This document shows, in pieces, positions 45,497 through 56,833 of a stretch of 64,000 nt of DNA. The translations under genes and the position numbers were made by a program. Numbering within the stretch: the first letter of the stretch is position 1; each line of letters starts with the position of its first letter. The notes beneath the pieces were generated by a model, which was not told the origin of the DNA, searched no databases, and was given only the letters and a program-made list of their open reading frames with translations. This stretch comes from Malachius bipustulatus (lineage: Eukaryota > Arthropoda > Insecta > Coleoptera > Melyridae). The stretch lies in contig OU342631.1 in assembly GCA_910589415.1 (NCBI GenBank), positions 61,036,598-61,100,597 of the forward strand, read 5' to 3'.

Positions 45497-47988
45497 ATGC
45501 TGCAAGTAGTGTCAAGTGCTGGTATTATTTGGAGAAAATCCATGCCCACAAAAATAAAATTCAATATAACTAAAACTCTGAAACTTGGGCATTACAATAC
45601 GTGTTCTCTGTTCCCTAAACTTGACTTATTCACATCCTCAATATATGTAAATCAATTCGATGTCGTGGGTATAACTGAGACCTGGCTTGATGATGGGGTA
45701 AGTTATGATTCATTATTTGTGGAGGGCTTTCGCATTGCTCGGAGGGATCGCGGAGGTCGAGGTGGTGGTGTAGCGGTATACATACGTGAAAGTTTTGAGT
45801 GCTCTGTCGTGTTGGAGGATTTCGTTTGTATTCCGGGGGTAGAACAATTGTGGATCTCGATGGAGGTTGGTGGGGTTGTATTATTGGTTGGAGTTATTTA
45901 CCGTACTGCTGCATGTAATTTAATTAATTTTATCGAATACCTGGATAACTTACTTTCGTTTATTGTTCCACAATATGATAACATCGTCATTATGGGTGAT
46001 ATCAATCAAGATCAGTTTACTGATCGGTCCATTATGCAATGCGTGGCCTCTTATGATTTTACACAGCTAATTGATGAACCTACTCGTATACGGGGAAACT
46101 CTCAGACACTCCTGGATGTGATTTTTACGAACAGAGATTTTCGTGCATTCAACGTTGACATATTTAATAAAGACTTGTCAGAGATCCAGTGGGATCGTTT
46201 ACTATATTTCGAAAATATTGATCACAAAATTAAGTATTTGACAGATCAACTTTTGAGGTTATTCGACGTACATGCTCCATTGATCACGTCTAGGGTGACC
46301 AAGCCTTTCGCGCCGTGGTTGACTTACAATATTCGTTGCATCATGAGGTCCCGAGACAATGCCTTATCTAAATACAAGCGAACTAAAAATATTCTAGATT
46401 ACAAATATTTCCAACAATTAAGGAATACAGTTGTTAGTGCAATAAGGCGAGAAAAGGTTGCTTATCTCTCGAGTCGTTCTAAGGGTGATGATAGCAGACA
46501 ACTTTGGAATGCATTGAAGTCATTAAATATAAAGGGTAAGCGATCAGTTGAGCTTCCTGCTAATCTGAAAAGGCCTTGTGAATTGAATGAGTATTTCTTA
46601 TCGGTATTCACACCGAAAAATAACTGTCCTGATACAACAGCCTATTACTTAACAAATAGATATAACACAGACCAGAGTTTCTCGATTCGCTTATCGACAA
46701 TTGAAGAAATAAAAGACATAGTGACAGGTCTTAGATCAAATACAATCGGATCTGATGATATCTCCTCCAGAATGTTAAAGCTATCCTTACATGTGATCGC
46801 TCCCTATCTGACTCATATCATCAACTGCTGCTTGGAATCCGGATATTTCCCGCAACAGTGGAAATATTCCCTGATTAAACCCCTGCCCAAAGTCTCTAAT
46901 CCTGAGAGTTTTTCCGACCTGCGCCCAGTTAGTATTCTTCCTTCGTTGTCTAAAGTACTTGAAAAGATAGTGTCTAAGCAAATTTATCAATTTGTGGTCG
47001 ACTCCGAAGTAATTCCAACTAGTCAGTCGGGATTCCGTAAGGGCTACAGCACAACAACCTCGATGTTGAACCTGACAGATCACATCATTAGGTCGCTGGA
47101 CCTCGGGCTTGCCACAGCTGTGGTTCAGTTGGACTATTCAAAGGCCTTTGATACCCTCGACCATAGACTTTTATGTGCAAAACTACGGTACTTGGGCTTC
47201 GATGACATCTCATGTGGTTTTTTTAGTCATTATCTGGAAGATCGCTTCCAGAAGGTTATTTTCGATGATACTTCTTCCTCTGATTTTGCTCCAGTTACAT
47301 CTGGAGTTCCCCAAGGCTCTGTCTCGGGACCGGTCCTTTACCTGATCTATGTAGCCGATAGTCCAAGAACAATACAACATGTTAGTATCCAGTCATTTGC
47401 GGATGACACCCAGCTCTATTTCTCGTATAGCCCCCAGATGGTGGAGTTTGCTTCAAATCGCATGAATATTGATATTGCATCTTTGGTAGCCTTTTCTGAT
47501 GCCCACGGACTCAGGCTAAATCCCGAAAAATGTAGCGTTATGACATTTGGTTCGAGCCCGGATGTGGAGGACTTACAGCTGATTGTTGGGAACCAGCCAT
47601 TGAGGAGTGCAAGGTGTCAAAAAAATCTCGGTATAATTTTTGATTGTAGACTGCGGTTCAATGAGCAGGTCTCCATTCTGCTTAAGAAGTCTTACTTAGT
47701 GTTGAGGCAGTTGTACAGAAACAGACACTTGCTAGGCTTTCGGTTGAGAAAGGTATTATGCGAGAGTCTGGTGCTTTCTGTTCTAAATTATGGTCTGGTT
47801 CTTTATTTTCCATGTCTGTATCAATCAACTAAGTATCGCCTTCAAAAAGTGCAAAATGCGTGTTGCAGATTTGTATTTGGTCTCCGAAAATATGACAGAG
47901 TATCAGCTAAAATAAATGAGCTGAAATGGTTGAGAATAGAAAACCTTTACAAATATCATATGAGCTCGTTAGTGTACAAAATCTTATA
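45497..47988 (+). pseudogene. Element B ORF2: endonuclease and reverse transcriptase
   Basis: EEP endonuclease motifs at the N-terminus: GHYNTCSLFPKLD, GITETWLDD, GGGVAVYIRE, IMGDINQDQ and TLLDVIFTN. The terminal SDH motif is absent: sequence passes straight from IFTNRD to linker residues FRAFNVDIFNKDL, so a segment of roughly 45-70 codons is deleted in frame. RT motifs are intact: GSDDISSRMLKL, LRPVSILPSLSKVLEK, QLDYSKAFDTLDH, SGVPQGSVSGP and SFADDTQLYF. A foldback at 47989 interrupts the thumb after VYKILY; the rest of the frame is at 48868-49113. CR1-like clade; no RNase H. Confidence 0.82.
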
Positions 47989-48867
47989 CAGGGTGGGCCA
48001 CGGCATACGAAACGGAAGATTATGGCCGTGTCTCTGGATTTTGGGATCTTTTTATTTTTGGAGTGGATAGAGACCCGGCAGAGGTACGTTTTAAAATTAT
48101 ATTCATAATGTACAGGGTGTCCCAAAAGCATAAAACATATCAAAGTTATGTTTTTTTAAATGGAATGCTCCTATGTTATTGCATTTTTAGATTGTCTGAA
48201 AAAAGAAAATAAGATTGGCTTTTACAGTTGGTGTTTAAATTCAGAAGTTTTTGAGTTATAAACAAGTGAAAATCGTCATTTGTCAAGTTCAAGGCCCTGT
48301 ACAACGAAAACGGCTGCAGATAGAGAAAAACGGCTTACATGTCCCTATTTTAACTTTTTATGTACTATCCTATGATATAGAAACATTTGTGCTTTCTTTG
48401 ATTTTTTTATTTGGCGACGCGTGGAGAAATCTCAGAATTTTTCAAATTTTTTATCACCCTGTATAAACATTTCATCTACATCGTAGGATAGTACATGAAA
48501 AGTTAAAATAGGGACATGTAAGCCGTTTTTCTCTATCTTCAGCCGTTTTCGTTGTACAGGACCATGAACTTGAAAAATGACGATTTTCACTTGTTTATAA
48601 CTCAAAAACTTCTGAATTTAAGCACCAACTGTAAAAGCCAATCTTATTTTCTCTTTTCAGACAATCTAAAAATGCAATAACATAGGAGCATTCCATTTAA
48701 AAAAACATAACTTTGATATGTTTCATGCTTTTGGGACACCCTGTACATTATGAATATAATTTTAAAACGTACCTCTGCCGGGTCTCTATCCACTCCAAAA
48801 ATAAAAAGATCCTAAAATCCAGAGACACGGCCATAATCTTCCGTTTCGTATACCGTGGCCCACCCTG
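47989..48867. mobile_element. Foldback element, 879 bp, inserted in element B ORF2
   Basis: Near-perfect inverted arms of about 390 bp with a central spacer of about 100 bp. Outer ends are CAGGGTGGGCCACGGCATAC/GTATACCGTGGCCCACCCTG flanked by TATA on both sides. A second mariner-like end pair, TACAGGGTGTCCCAAAAGC and GCTTTTGGGACACCCTGTA, lies about 120 bp further in, so the element may itself be nested. Removing it with one TATA restores the ORF2 frame. No transposase. Confidence 0.85.
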
Positions 48868-49298
48868 TATACATCGACACCTCCATACCTCAAAGAGAAA
48901 TTGTTACTAAGAGGTGACATGCATCATCGCCTTATTAGATATACAGATACCTTAATGCTACCCAAATTCCGTCTTGCTGGGTCTCAGAGATGTTTCACGT
49001 ACAATGCAGTTAAAATATTTAACGCTATACCTAGTTTTATGAGAACACGTACTCTAAATTACTTGAAAAAACATTATAAAGTTTATTTACTGGAAATTCA
49101 GCAGCGGTTGTGAAGTGATTGTTATTATTGGTTAAAATAAATAAGTTGTTAATTTCATTGGCTGGAGGTTAAGTAGAGTAGCTCAGGCTAGACTTCGCCT
49201 CCCAGTTTAATTTTGTATTGTAAAATGTAGGTACAGTACACAAACAAATAAAGGCTCTTTATTATTACTATTATTATTATTATTATTATTATTATATT
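48868..49298 (+). pseudogene. Element B ORF2 C-terminus and 3' tail
   Basis: The frame continues YIDTSIPQREIV, GDMHHRLIRYTDTLML and SQRCFTYNAVKIFNAIP to a stop at 49113, the usual end of a CR1-type RT. The 3' UTR ends AATAAAGGCTC then (TTA)n at about 49259-49295. Immediately after, element A coding resumes. Confidence 0.8.
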
Positions 49299-49767
49299 GC
49301 AGAAGGGAAGATTCCTGAATCGATCCGTCCTATTTTTTTCGGAGGCTCTTTGACGGCTCTTAAGAAAAAATGCTGTGGCATACGTCCAATTACAGTTGGT
49401 AATGTTTGGCGCCGTGTTACTGCTAAAGTGCTAAATTTAAGAATTTTACCAACTCTGGTTGAGTTTTTTACTCCTAATCAACTTAGTGTAGGGGTAAAAG
49501 GTGGTGCTGAAATTGGTGCCCATGCTGCTCGTATATATTTCAATAACAACCATGCGGTTCCAAAAGTATTTCTAAAACTTGATTTTCGGAATGCATTCAA
49601 CGAAATAAGAAGAGATTCCATCATTCAAGAGGTCAAGTCAACTTTTCCGACTCATTTACCTTTTATTTTCAATTCTTACTACAAACCATCAAATTTATAT
49701 TTCCATCAACAAATTATTTCTTCTGAATGTGGAATTCAACAAAGTGATCCCTTGGGCCCAGCCTTTT
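49299..49767 (+). pseudogene. Element A, RT core (continuation), truncated
   Basis: Frame: AEGKIPESIRPIFFGG, LKKKCCGIRPITVGNVWRR, PNQLSVGVKGGAEIGAHAAR, the catalytic KLDFRNAFNEIRRD, and SSECGIQQSDPLGPAF. It breaks off in RT motif B at 49767, where a reversed D 3' unit begins; the YxDD part is lost. GIQQSDPLGP has Ser where the family usually has Gly. Confidence 0.7.
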
Positions 49768-49899
49768 AGTGTATTTTTTAATAAAAAATACACTATTGAG
49801 GACGACATCACTTTTCGAAAATCACCCAAACTCATCAAATGTCCACCGATCATGACCCCCAGATCACGAAAAAGTGGTTTTCCAAAATTCACCTGCCCA

Positions 49900-49931
<32 letters not shown>
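49768..49931 (-). mobile_element. Family D 3' unit, reversed
   Basis: The hairpin AGTGTATTTTTTAATAAAAAATACACT occupies 49768-49794, followed by the complement of the conserved block and (AT)n to 49931. It truncates element A on one side and meets the Penelope 3' region on the other. No D 5' part is attached. Confidence 0.65.
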
Positions 49932-49937
<6 letters not shown>

Positions 49938-49969
49938 TTCCAGCGAATGTATGACAAAACTATGTTAAA

Positions 49970-51954
49970 ACACAAAAAGGGTTCAGTACTGGGGACGTTG
50001 TCAACTAAAATTTTCTAGGCTAGAGTGTACTCTTTATTGTTCTCCAAGCTTTCGAGAATCAATCATTCTCTTCTTCAGGGATCTAAAATTAATTAAACGA
50101 CAATAAACACAACAAGTCAACCGTTGGTGGCATGAACTTACTTCAATGTGAGGTTTACAATTTAAAATCCAACAAAATCAAAAATCTCAGGGAACATTCC
50201 CTCTCAGCAGGAGACATGAGTGGCAATAATTAACGAGGACATACAAAATCTTCACACAAACAGTTGTAACACGTTAAAAACCGTCAATCGGTTGATCAAA
50301 ATTAATATAAGACTACATGATTGACTTAAAACAATTAAAATACAATTAAATCTGTTACATCTTAAAAACGATGGCCATCTTAGTGAAGAGAAAACAGCAG
50401 GCAGATGGTGTGTGCGCCGGGCAGTCGGGGCTGTCGTGACGTCAGTAGGCATGCGTGGTTGTGGCAATTCACGAAATTTCGACTCGATGCATTGTTGTCA
50501 TATTGTGTCGAATGTAGCTTAACCCAAGGATTGGTTAGTAACTAGAGAATTCGGAGACACCAGGGGGTCTAAATTTTAGGCTGAGTCATTTAGTTGTGAG
50601 TCAACCAATCCCCTTTTATTAATTAATAATAAATATGAGTAAATGGCACTCAAACCCTCAATATCAGATCTTTTATTAATGGAGTACATCTCCTTCTGAA
50701 TCTCCACCATTTCTATAAAGGATCGCTTTCTGTAATTTCTTTCTGTTAAGATAACCGATGCCTCGTTAAAATTGGGGGTATGCCCATGATCAGCCGTATG
50801 TTGTGCTAGAATACATCTCTGGTTGTTTAATCTACAGTCACTCTGATGTAAAGTGACCCCAGAATTTAGAGATCTCCCAGTTTGACCTATATATACTGCG
50901 TCGCATTCTGAGCAAGGGATGCGATAGACGACGTTTGTTCTCTGTCCCGTCTCTGTTTTGTCCTTTGTTTTATTGAAAATTTTGTTACCTAGTAGTGAGA
51001 TGTTTCTTTTTGCAATTTTTATATTCGGTGTGTATTCTCTTAATACTTTGATAAGTTTTGGGGTAAGTTCTCTAATCCAAGGTACTGACATGAATTTGTT
51101 GTTATCAATGATGTTATTGTTGTCAGTATTGTTATGTGAGACTCCAACAGTAACTCTCGGCCCACCGACCCCACGAGCAGATGCAGGACCAATGCCTCCC
51201 TCAGGGTTGCTAAATAAAAGTTTATTAAGCAATCTAGGTGGATATGAATTGTCGATAAATATGTTGTACAGGATTCTAAGGTTTTTGTTGAATAGGGAAT
51301 GATGGCAGATCTTGTGGATTCTACTTTTCATCTCTAAAACTAAATTTATTTTGATTTTTTCCTCATGGTATGAAAAATAGTTAAGCAACCTCCCTGAGTT
51401 AGAGGGTTTTCTATACCAGTCCAAGATAATAGTTCCATCAGTTCCCCTTATCACCCTTGTATCTAAAAAGGGGACAGATCTGTCAGTTTCTCTCTCTAAA
51501 GTAAAAGATAAAAATTCGTTGTCATTATTGACTAGTTGGCAGATGTTATCAACTTGGTTAGCTGGTACTGTACAAATAATATCATCAACATATTTCTTGA
51601 TAATAGGTATGTCATAGGATATCTTGCTAATTACCCTGTCAAGCAAGGCGTCCATAACATATGCCGCGATGATAGGAGAGACACAAGAGCCCATCGGAGT
51701 CCCCAAAATTTGTTTGTAAAAATCCCCTTGAAAAGTGAATATCGTTGTATCATATACAAATTCTAGGAGTTCGAGAAATTGAACCAAGGACATATCACAA
51801 TGTCGCCCAATCGAATCCCACTTTAATTCAATGCTTTCTTTAGCTAGTTGGTATGGAATATTTGTAAAAAGGGAAACAACATCTAAGCTTATCAAGACAT
51901 AACCCTCAGGCAACTGAAACTCATTTGCTATTTGTGAGAATTCAAAGGCATCCC
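49970..51954 (-). pseudogene. Penelope-like family 1, copy 1 (RT, GIY-YIG, 3' UTR)
   Basis: Minus strand from 51954: RT motif A region LISLDVVSLFTNIPY, TPMGSCVSPIIAAYVM, catalytic KKYVDDIICTVP, SVPFLDTRVIRG, LDWYRKPSNSGRLLNYFS; then linker and the GIY-YIG endonuclease NVVYRIPCSECDAVYIGQTG ... LNSGVTLHQSDCRL to a stop at 50576. The conserved catalytic Arg of GIY-YIG (R in xxRxxLH) is Gly here. The element is cut at the 5' side by the poly(A) of the I-group LINE, losing the RT N-terminus. The 3' UTR (50575 down to about 49.97 kb) contains a hammerhead-like fold. Positions 50614-51954 appear identical, inverted, to 57329-58669. Confidence 0.85.
50042..50082 (-). ncRNA. Hammerhead-ribozyme-like motif, Penelope family 1
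   Basis: On the minus strand: CTGAAGA (50078-50072, the CUGANGA core), one extra A, stem II GAGAAT/ATTCTC (50070-50065 with 50059-50054), then GAA (50053-50051), self-complementary AGCT (50050-50047) as stem III with U16.1, U at the cleavage site, and GGA pairing with TCC before the core. Hammerheads with very short stem III are known in Penelope-like elements and are thought to act as dimers. Stem I is only 3 bp here. Confidence 0.5.
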
Positions 51955-52125
51955 TTTTTTTTTTTTTTTTTTTTTGAAAAAGGAGGGTAAATCCATTATG
52001 GATACCCATGCATTGGGTTATGTGGGAGTCCCACCCACTAAAACCCCCTCCTTTCGAGGGCCGTCTGATTCTTGGTCACCGGAAGCACCTCAGCCTCATG
52101 GGCTTATTGTGCACCCCCTTTTGCT
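51955..52125 (-). other. I-group LINE 3' UTR and poly(A)
   Basis: On the minus strand the UTR follows the ORF2 stop and ends in about 17-18 A (51958-51975), directly abutting Penelope copy 1 at GGGATGCC. Confidence 0.75.
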
Positions 52126-54471
52126 TTATGACACCCATTCCATAAGTCTGGTTCCCTGAACTAACTTGTGCAGCCCCGTTACTGAATGAGTTTCATATTC
52201 TTCCGGACGCATTTTTTGTTGTCCGTATATCTCCTGTCTTCTGCGGTCCAGAGCCTCGCATTCACACAGTACATGTTTTGCTGTCTCCTGGGCCCTATTG
52301 CATTCTCGGCAACTTAGGTCTCCATTGAACAGTCCTATTTTATTTAAGTGTTCTTTTAGGGCAATATGTCCCGTTAGTAATCCCACTGTAATGCGTAACT
52401 GATTCCTGCTAAGTAATAGTAGTTCTTCAGTTGTCTTTTTTATGGGTCCTTTGATAAATGCTTTCCCATGTTGGTGTTTGGTCCTTTTGTCCCAATATAT
52501 TTTGTGTTTTTCTTTGACCCATATATTAACCTGACCCCGTGCTGTACTTTTTGGTACTCCCAGGGCAGGTTCTGGGCCAATGTATTTAGCCGAGGATCCT
52601 CTTCTTGCTAGCTCGTCGGCTTTTTCATTGCCTGTGATTCCTCTATGTCCTGGCACCCACATCAAGGTTACCTTATTGCGTTCTGCCAGGGTTTCGAGAT
52701 TCTCACGGCATTCCCACAGTAGTCTGGACGTTATCTTGGGGCTTTCTATAGCCCTCAGAACCGCCTGACTATCTGTTAATATATTGATCCGTCTATTTTT
52801 GTAGGCCCTCTTATTGTTTATGCTCGCGCAGTGTAGCATAGCGTATATTTCCGATTGAAATACAGTTGCCCACTGCCCGAGAGATATGGTGTGTTGAGTA
52901 TTGTCCAACTCATTGTATATGCCAGCTCCAGTTCCTTGGTCGGTCTTTGACCCGTCAATGTACCAGGTTGTTCCGACCAGCCTGTTGCTGTCTGTGGGCT
53001 CATTCCATTCCTCTCGATCTTTGATGCTCACCTCAAAGCTCTTGTGGAATTTGAATTTTGGAGCCATGTGGTCTGTGTTTGCATCTAGCAGGTCCACTTC
53101 CACATAGTTTTTGATTCTATTGTGTCCAAGTTCCGCATATTTGCCCCTTGGTTCTTCTTGCAGCCTTAGTCGTGCCAGTCTTGCCTCTCCCATTATCATT
53201 AGATGAAGTGGTGGGAGGTCTAGGAGGACTTCCATTGCTGCAGTTGAAGTAGTTTTCATTGCCCCCGTTATTCCAAGGCATGCGAGTCTTTGCACCTTGC
53301 TGAGCTTGTTTATCGCGGTATTTTGTTGCATCTTTGTCCACCATACCAGAGATGCATATAACAACATTGGTCTAATCACTCTGGTGTACGCCCAGTATAC
53401 CATATGTGGTTTTAATCCCCATGTTTTCCCATAAGTTCGTCTGACCATCATGAATGTGGTCTCCGCTCTTCTTTTAATCCTGTCTATCTGTTGGTTCCAG
53501 GTGAGTTTTGAGTCTAAGATTACCCCAAGATATTTCACCTCTCCCGATATTTGTACGTTCCTGCCTCGAAGTTTTAGTGGTCCTAGACCCACCAGTTTCC
53601 TTCGATTAGTAAACGCTATGATGGTTGATTTGGAGGGACTTATGTTCAGTCCCTCTTCGTTTGTCCATTTGGTTACAACATTTAAAGCCCTTTGCATGCA
53701 GGGCCTTATTGTGTCGTTAAATTTACCTTGAATTAGTATGACAAGGTCATCAGCATATCCTATGCTCTTGATTCCCTCTTGGTCCAGACGTTTCATTAGC
53801 TCGTCCATAACAAGGTTCCATATCAATGGAGACAGTACGCCTCCTTGTGGACACCCCCTTGCTACCTGAGCCACCACAGTCTCCCCAAATAGGGATGTAC
53901 ATACCAATCTGCTTTTCAACATGAAGTCTATCCACCTGCATATTGTTGCATTGATTCCTCTGTTCCTCAATGCATTGGAGATTGATTCTAGGGAGGTGTT
54001 GTCGAACGCACCTTCTATGTCCAAGAAAGCACATAATAGTACTTCCTTGTGTTTTATTGCGTATTCTGCCTTTTCTACCAGGTGGTGTAAAGCTGATTCC
54101 GTTGATTTTCCTGTTCTATATGCATGTTGGTCTTGATGAAATGGTCTGTTTGCCAGGACATCATCCCTTATATGCCTATCGAGCAGTTTTTCTAAAGTCT
54201 TCAGCAAAAAGGACATGAGACTTATGGGTCTTAGAGATTTTGCCCCTTCCTGTCCTGTTTTCCCAGGTTTGGGTATATAAATTACTCTAATTAAGGTCCA
54301 GGCTTTGGGTATGTGCCCCAGTGCAAGACTGCCCCTGAGGATCATACTTAGCCTCTGTGTCAGAAGATGTGGTCCTTTCTGCAACATTATTGGGTAGATG
54401 CCATCTATACCCGGCGATTTATAGGGTTCAAAGGAGTTGATTGCCCATTTGATTTTGTTCTCGTTTATCAC
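52126..54471 (-). pseudogene. I-group LINE ORF2, RT and RNase H part
   Basis: Continues the ORF2 frame after one TGA. RT: KSPGIDGIYPIMLQKG, CAFLDIEGAFDNTSLES, RGCPQGGVLSPLIWNL and IGYADDLVILIQG, followed by thumb LLYASLVWW. RNase H at about residues 505-640: TWYIDGSKTDQG, FQSEIYAML, ILTDSQAVLRAI and WVPGHRGITGNEKADELAR, giving the D-E-D-D carboxylates. A C-terminal knuckle CRECNRAQETAKHVLCEC closes the protein. RNase H in ORF2 places it in the I group (I/R1/LOA). Apart from the single upstream stop the frame is intact, so this is a young copy. Confidence 0.88.
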
Positions 54472-54486
54472 CGATTTCGCAACCTG

Positions 54487-55767
54487 TCAGCTGTCCCTGT
54501 TCGTCCTCTTTGGGATTCCCAGTTCTGCATTTAGGCAGTCTTGTGGAGATAAATCGGTGACTCTAGAACCTGGAAAATGGACTCTGAGTAATTCTCTCAT
54601 TGTGTCCTTTCCCGTTTCCGTATATTTGCCACTCTCTGTTTTCAGAGTGTGTATGGAGCTCTGGGGTTGCTTTGAGAGTATTTTATGGAGTCTAGCATAT
54701 TCTTGAGTTCCTTCTATGTCCTCACAATGCTTTCTCCATGACTCTCTCTTTGCTTTCCTCAGTGCTTTGTTGTATTCTGTGAGAGCCTTTCTGTATATCT
54801 CCCACTTATTTGTTTCCTTCGCTTTATTGAAGTATTTCCTAACTTGTCCTCTTTGTGCAGCTAGGTTTCTGTTCCACCAGGGCACATTCCTGTTGGAGTC
54901 CCTGCTGACAAGGGGACAGTTGTTGTTATAGGCCGAAGTGATTGCATCCTGCACTTGTCCTGCTACCACTTCTAGGTCTATTGTGTTTTTTATCGTATTT
55001 CTCGTCTGTTTTAAACCGTGCTCCAGGTCTGTCTTATAAGACTCCCAGTTAGTTTTGCGAGGATTGCGATAAATTTCTTGTATGGTTTTGTTTCCATTTA
55101 TTGTAAAGTTTATGTGTCTGTGATCCGAGCAACTAACCTCATCAGATACATGCCAGTTTTTGACATAGCTTCCTACGTATGGTGTAGCTATAGTTATGTC
55201 TATGACCTCCCTTCGTCTTGAGTTGACAAAAGTAGGTTTATTTCCTACATTTAATATGTCTAAATTGTTAGTCATTATAAATTGTAGTAGTGACTCACCT
55301 CTTTCGTTGGTGTTTGTGCTTCCCCAAGTTGTATGGTGCGCGTTGGTGTCGCACCCGATGATCAGCTGTGGTCCTTTTCCCCCGCAGTCTCTCACCAGTT
55401 TTTCTACCTCTTTGGGTGGTGGTAGTTCCAGGGCGTCATATGGGAAATATGCTGATCCGAGAATTATCTCCCTCGACATATTCCCGCTGACTGTCCTGAT
55501 TTTTGCTACCGTCAAATCCCTGGAAGAAAGGTTAGTTAACGGAAGTATTATAAGTCCTTTTTTGACTAGTATGCAGGTTCTAGGGGTTTCATGGGATCTA
55601 CTGTAAATTAGTTCTCCCACCCCCCCTAGTCCCATTACCTTACCTTTGTTGATCCAAGGTTCTTGTATGAGGGCCACATCAAAATCCCTCATTGCCACAG
55701 TAAGGGCAGCTGATGCCGCTTTACTGTGCTGGAGGTTCGCTTGAAGGACCCTGATTTTGCCCGCCAT
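54487..55767 (-). pseudogene. I-group LINE ORF2, endonuclease part, ends at premature TGA
   Basis: Starts MAGKIRVLQANLQHSKAAS at 55767, overlapping ORF1 by 47 bp. EEP endonuclease motifs: LIQEPWINKG, GCDTNAHHTTWGS, DITIATPYVG and VSCSDHRHINF, all present. Linker with VPWWNRNLAAQRGQVRK follows. The frame ends at TGA 54487-54489 (RTNRDS, stop, QVAKS); the frame continues unchanged after it, so one base change separates this from a full-length ORF2 of about 1210 codons. Alternatives such as readthrough or an assembly error cannot be excluded. Confidence 0.88.
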
Positions 55768-56833
55768 CGAGTCCTTTCAACACTCGGAAAGTCACCCTTC
55801 CGAGGCTGTAGTACGCTCGAAACCGGGATCTCTCGAGGGTCTTGAATGACCCCTCGTCTATTGAAAAGGCCTGGATTACTCCCTCCTTCTCTTTTTTCTT
55901 ACTGAGTTGTAGCCAGCTACCCACGTTCAGACCTGGATTCTGCCTCTCTAAACGTGTCCTTACTGGCCCGTCCTCTTCTTCTGGTCCCGGGATGTAGACT
56001 AGAACTCTCGGCCTCTTTGGTAGGTCCTTGGCCTCGACTGTTGTCAGGGCCATCCCTTCCCAAAGTCCGCCCAGTGTCCCAATCACCCCCACAAGCCAGG
56101 TTTTTGTATGTTCGTTTGCGCAGTGCATCCATAGGACTCCTCCGCTAAACGATACTTTTTCGAATTGCAATGGACTTTTGCTCCCCGAGGGTGTGCTGTC
56201 CATTGCTTCGACTAGTTTCTTCTGGATCAGTTCTGTCTTTCCCTGATCCAGAGTAAATTCAGGATGGCGTCTGTCTATCACCGCCATCCTTAGTCCAGAC
56301 ACTGCCTCGCTGTAGCTCCCTTTAGGTTTCGTTTCCGTTGCCTTGCTGGGTCCCTTGCCAGACAGTGTTTGACTATTATTACCCTTCGCTCTCTTTGGGG
56401 CTTGGGGTGGAGTTTTCGAGTCGTCCCGAGATCTTTTTCCACTCTTCGGTTCCTTCTCTTTTGTTGCTTTGCTGTTGGTTGGACGTTTTTCCGTCCATGT
56501 GCCAGCAGCAATTTTTTGTTCCTTTCGGAGTTTCCTTTTCTGGGCCCCCGAAAGTCTTTTTTCTTTTGTTGTTGATATCTGCAGTCCTATGTTTCCAATC
56601 CCTGCAGATATTGTATCAGCGGTCCCTGTTGTCCCCACTGATGATTCACTGCCATGGTCAGATTTATCATCCTCCATGGCAGTTATTACGTCGCGATCTT
56701 CTCCGACGTCTCCTGGCGTTACATTGCCCTCCCCAGAATCCGAGGGGCAGCCTGGCACTAGGCCAGGGAGGGATTCTGAACCAGTGGTTCTACCCTCCTG
56801 GGGTACTTCTTCCTTCTGTTTTTGTTCCGCCAT
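55721..56833 (-). CDS. I-group LINE ORF1 (DUF4780-type gag-like protein)
   Basis: A 370-codon frame. Residues 1-190 are low-complexity, charged and Lys/Arg-rich (KRLSGAQKRKLRKEQK, APKRAKGNN). Residues about 190-340 match the DUF4780 pattern of LINE ORF1 proteins: MAVIDRRHPEFTLDQGKTEL, FSGGVLWMHCANEHTKTWL, RPRVLVYIPG, FRAYYSLGRVTFRVL. It likely binds the LINE RNA. Intact start to stop; ATG 56833 is the first in frame. The 5' UTR of about 120 bp begins near 56951 with GGGGCTTGTG beside Penelope copy 2. Confidence 0.85.
   Translation of the reverse strand: MAEQKQKEEVPQEGRTTGSESLPGLVPGCPSDSGEGNVTPGDVGEDRDVITAMEDDKSDHGSESSVGTTGTADTISAGIGNIGLQISTTKEKRLSGAQKRKLRKEQKIAAGTWTEKRPTNSKATKEKEPKSGKRSRDDSKTPPQAPKRAKGNNSQTLSGKGPSKATETKPKGSYSEAVSGLRMAVIDRRHPEFTLDQGKTELIQKKLVEAMDSTPSGSKSPLQFEKVSFSGGVLWMHCANEHTKTWLVGVIGTLGGLWEGMALTTVEAKDLPKRPRVLVYIPGPEEEDGPVRTRLERQNPGLNVGSWLQLSKKKEKEGVIQAFSIDEGSFKTLERSRFRAYYSLGRVTFRVLKGLDGGQNQGPSSEPPAQ

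Noticed and set aside
50958..51302. 114-codon and 76-codon frames antisense to Penelope copy 1, repeated antisense to copy 2
   Set aside because: They are shadows of the RT/GIY-YIG frame; their conservation simply reflects the identity of the two copies.
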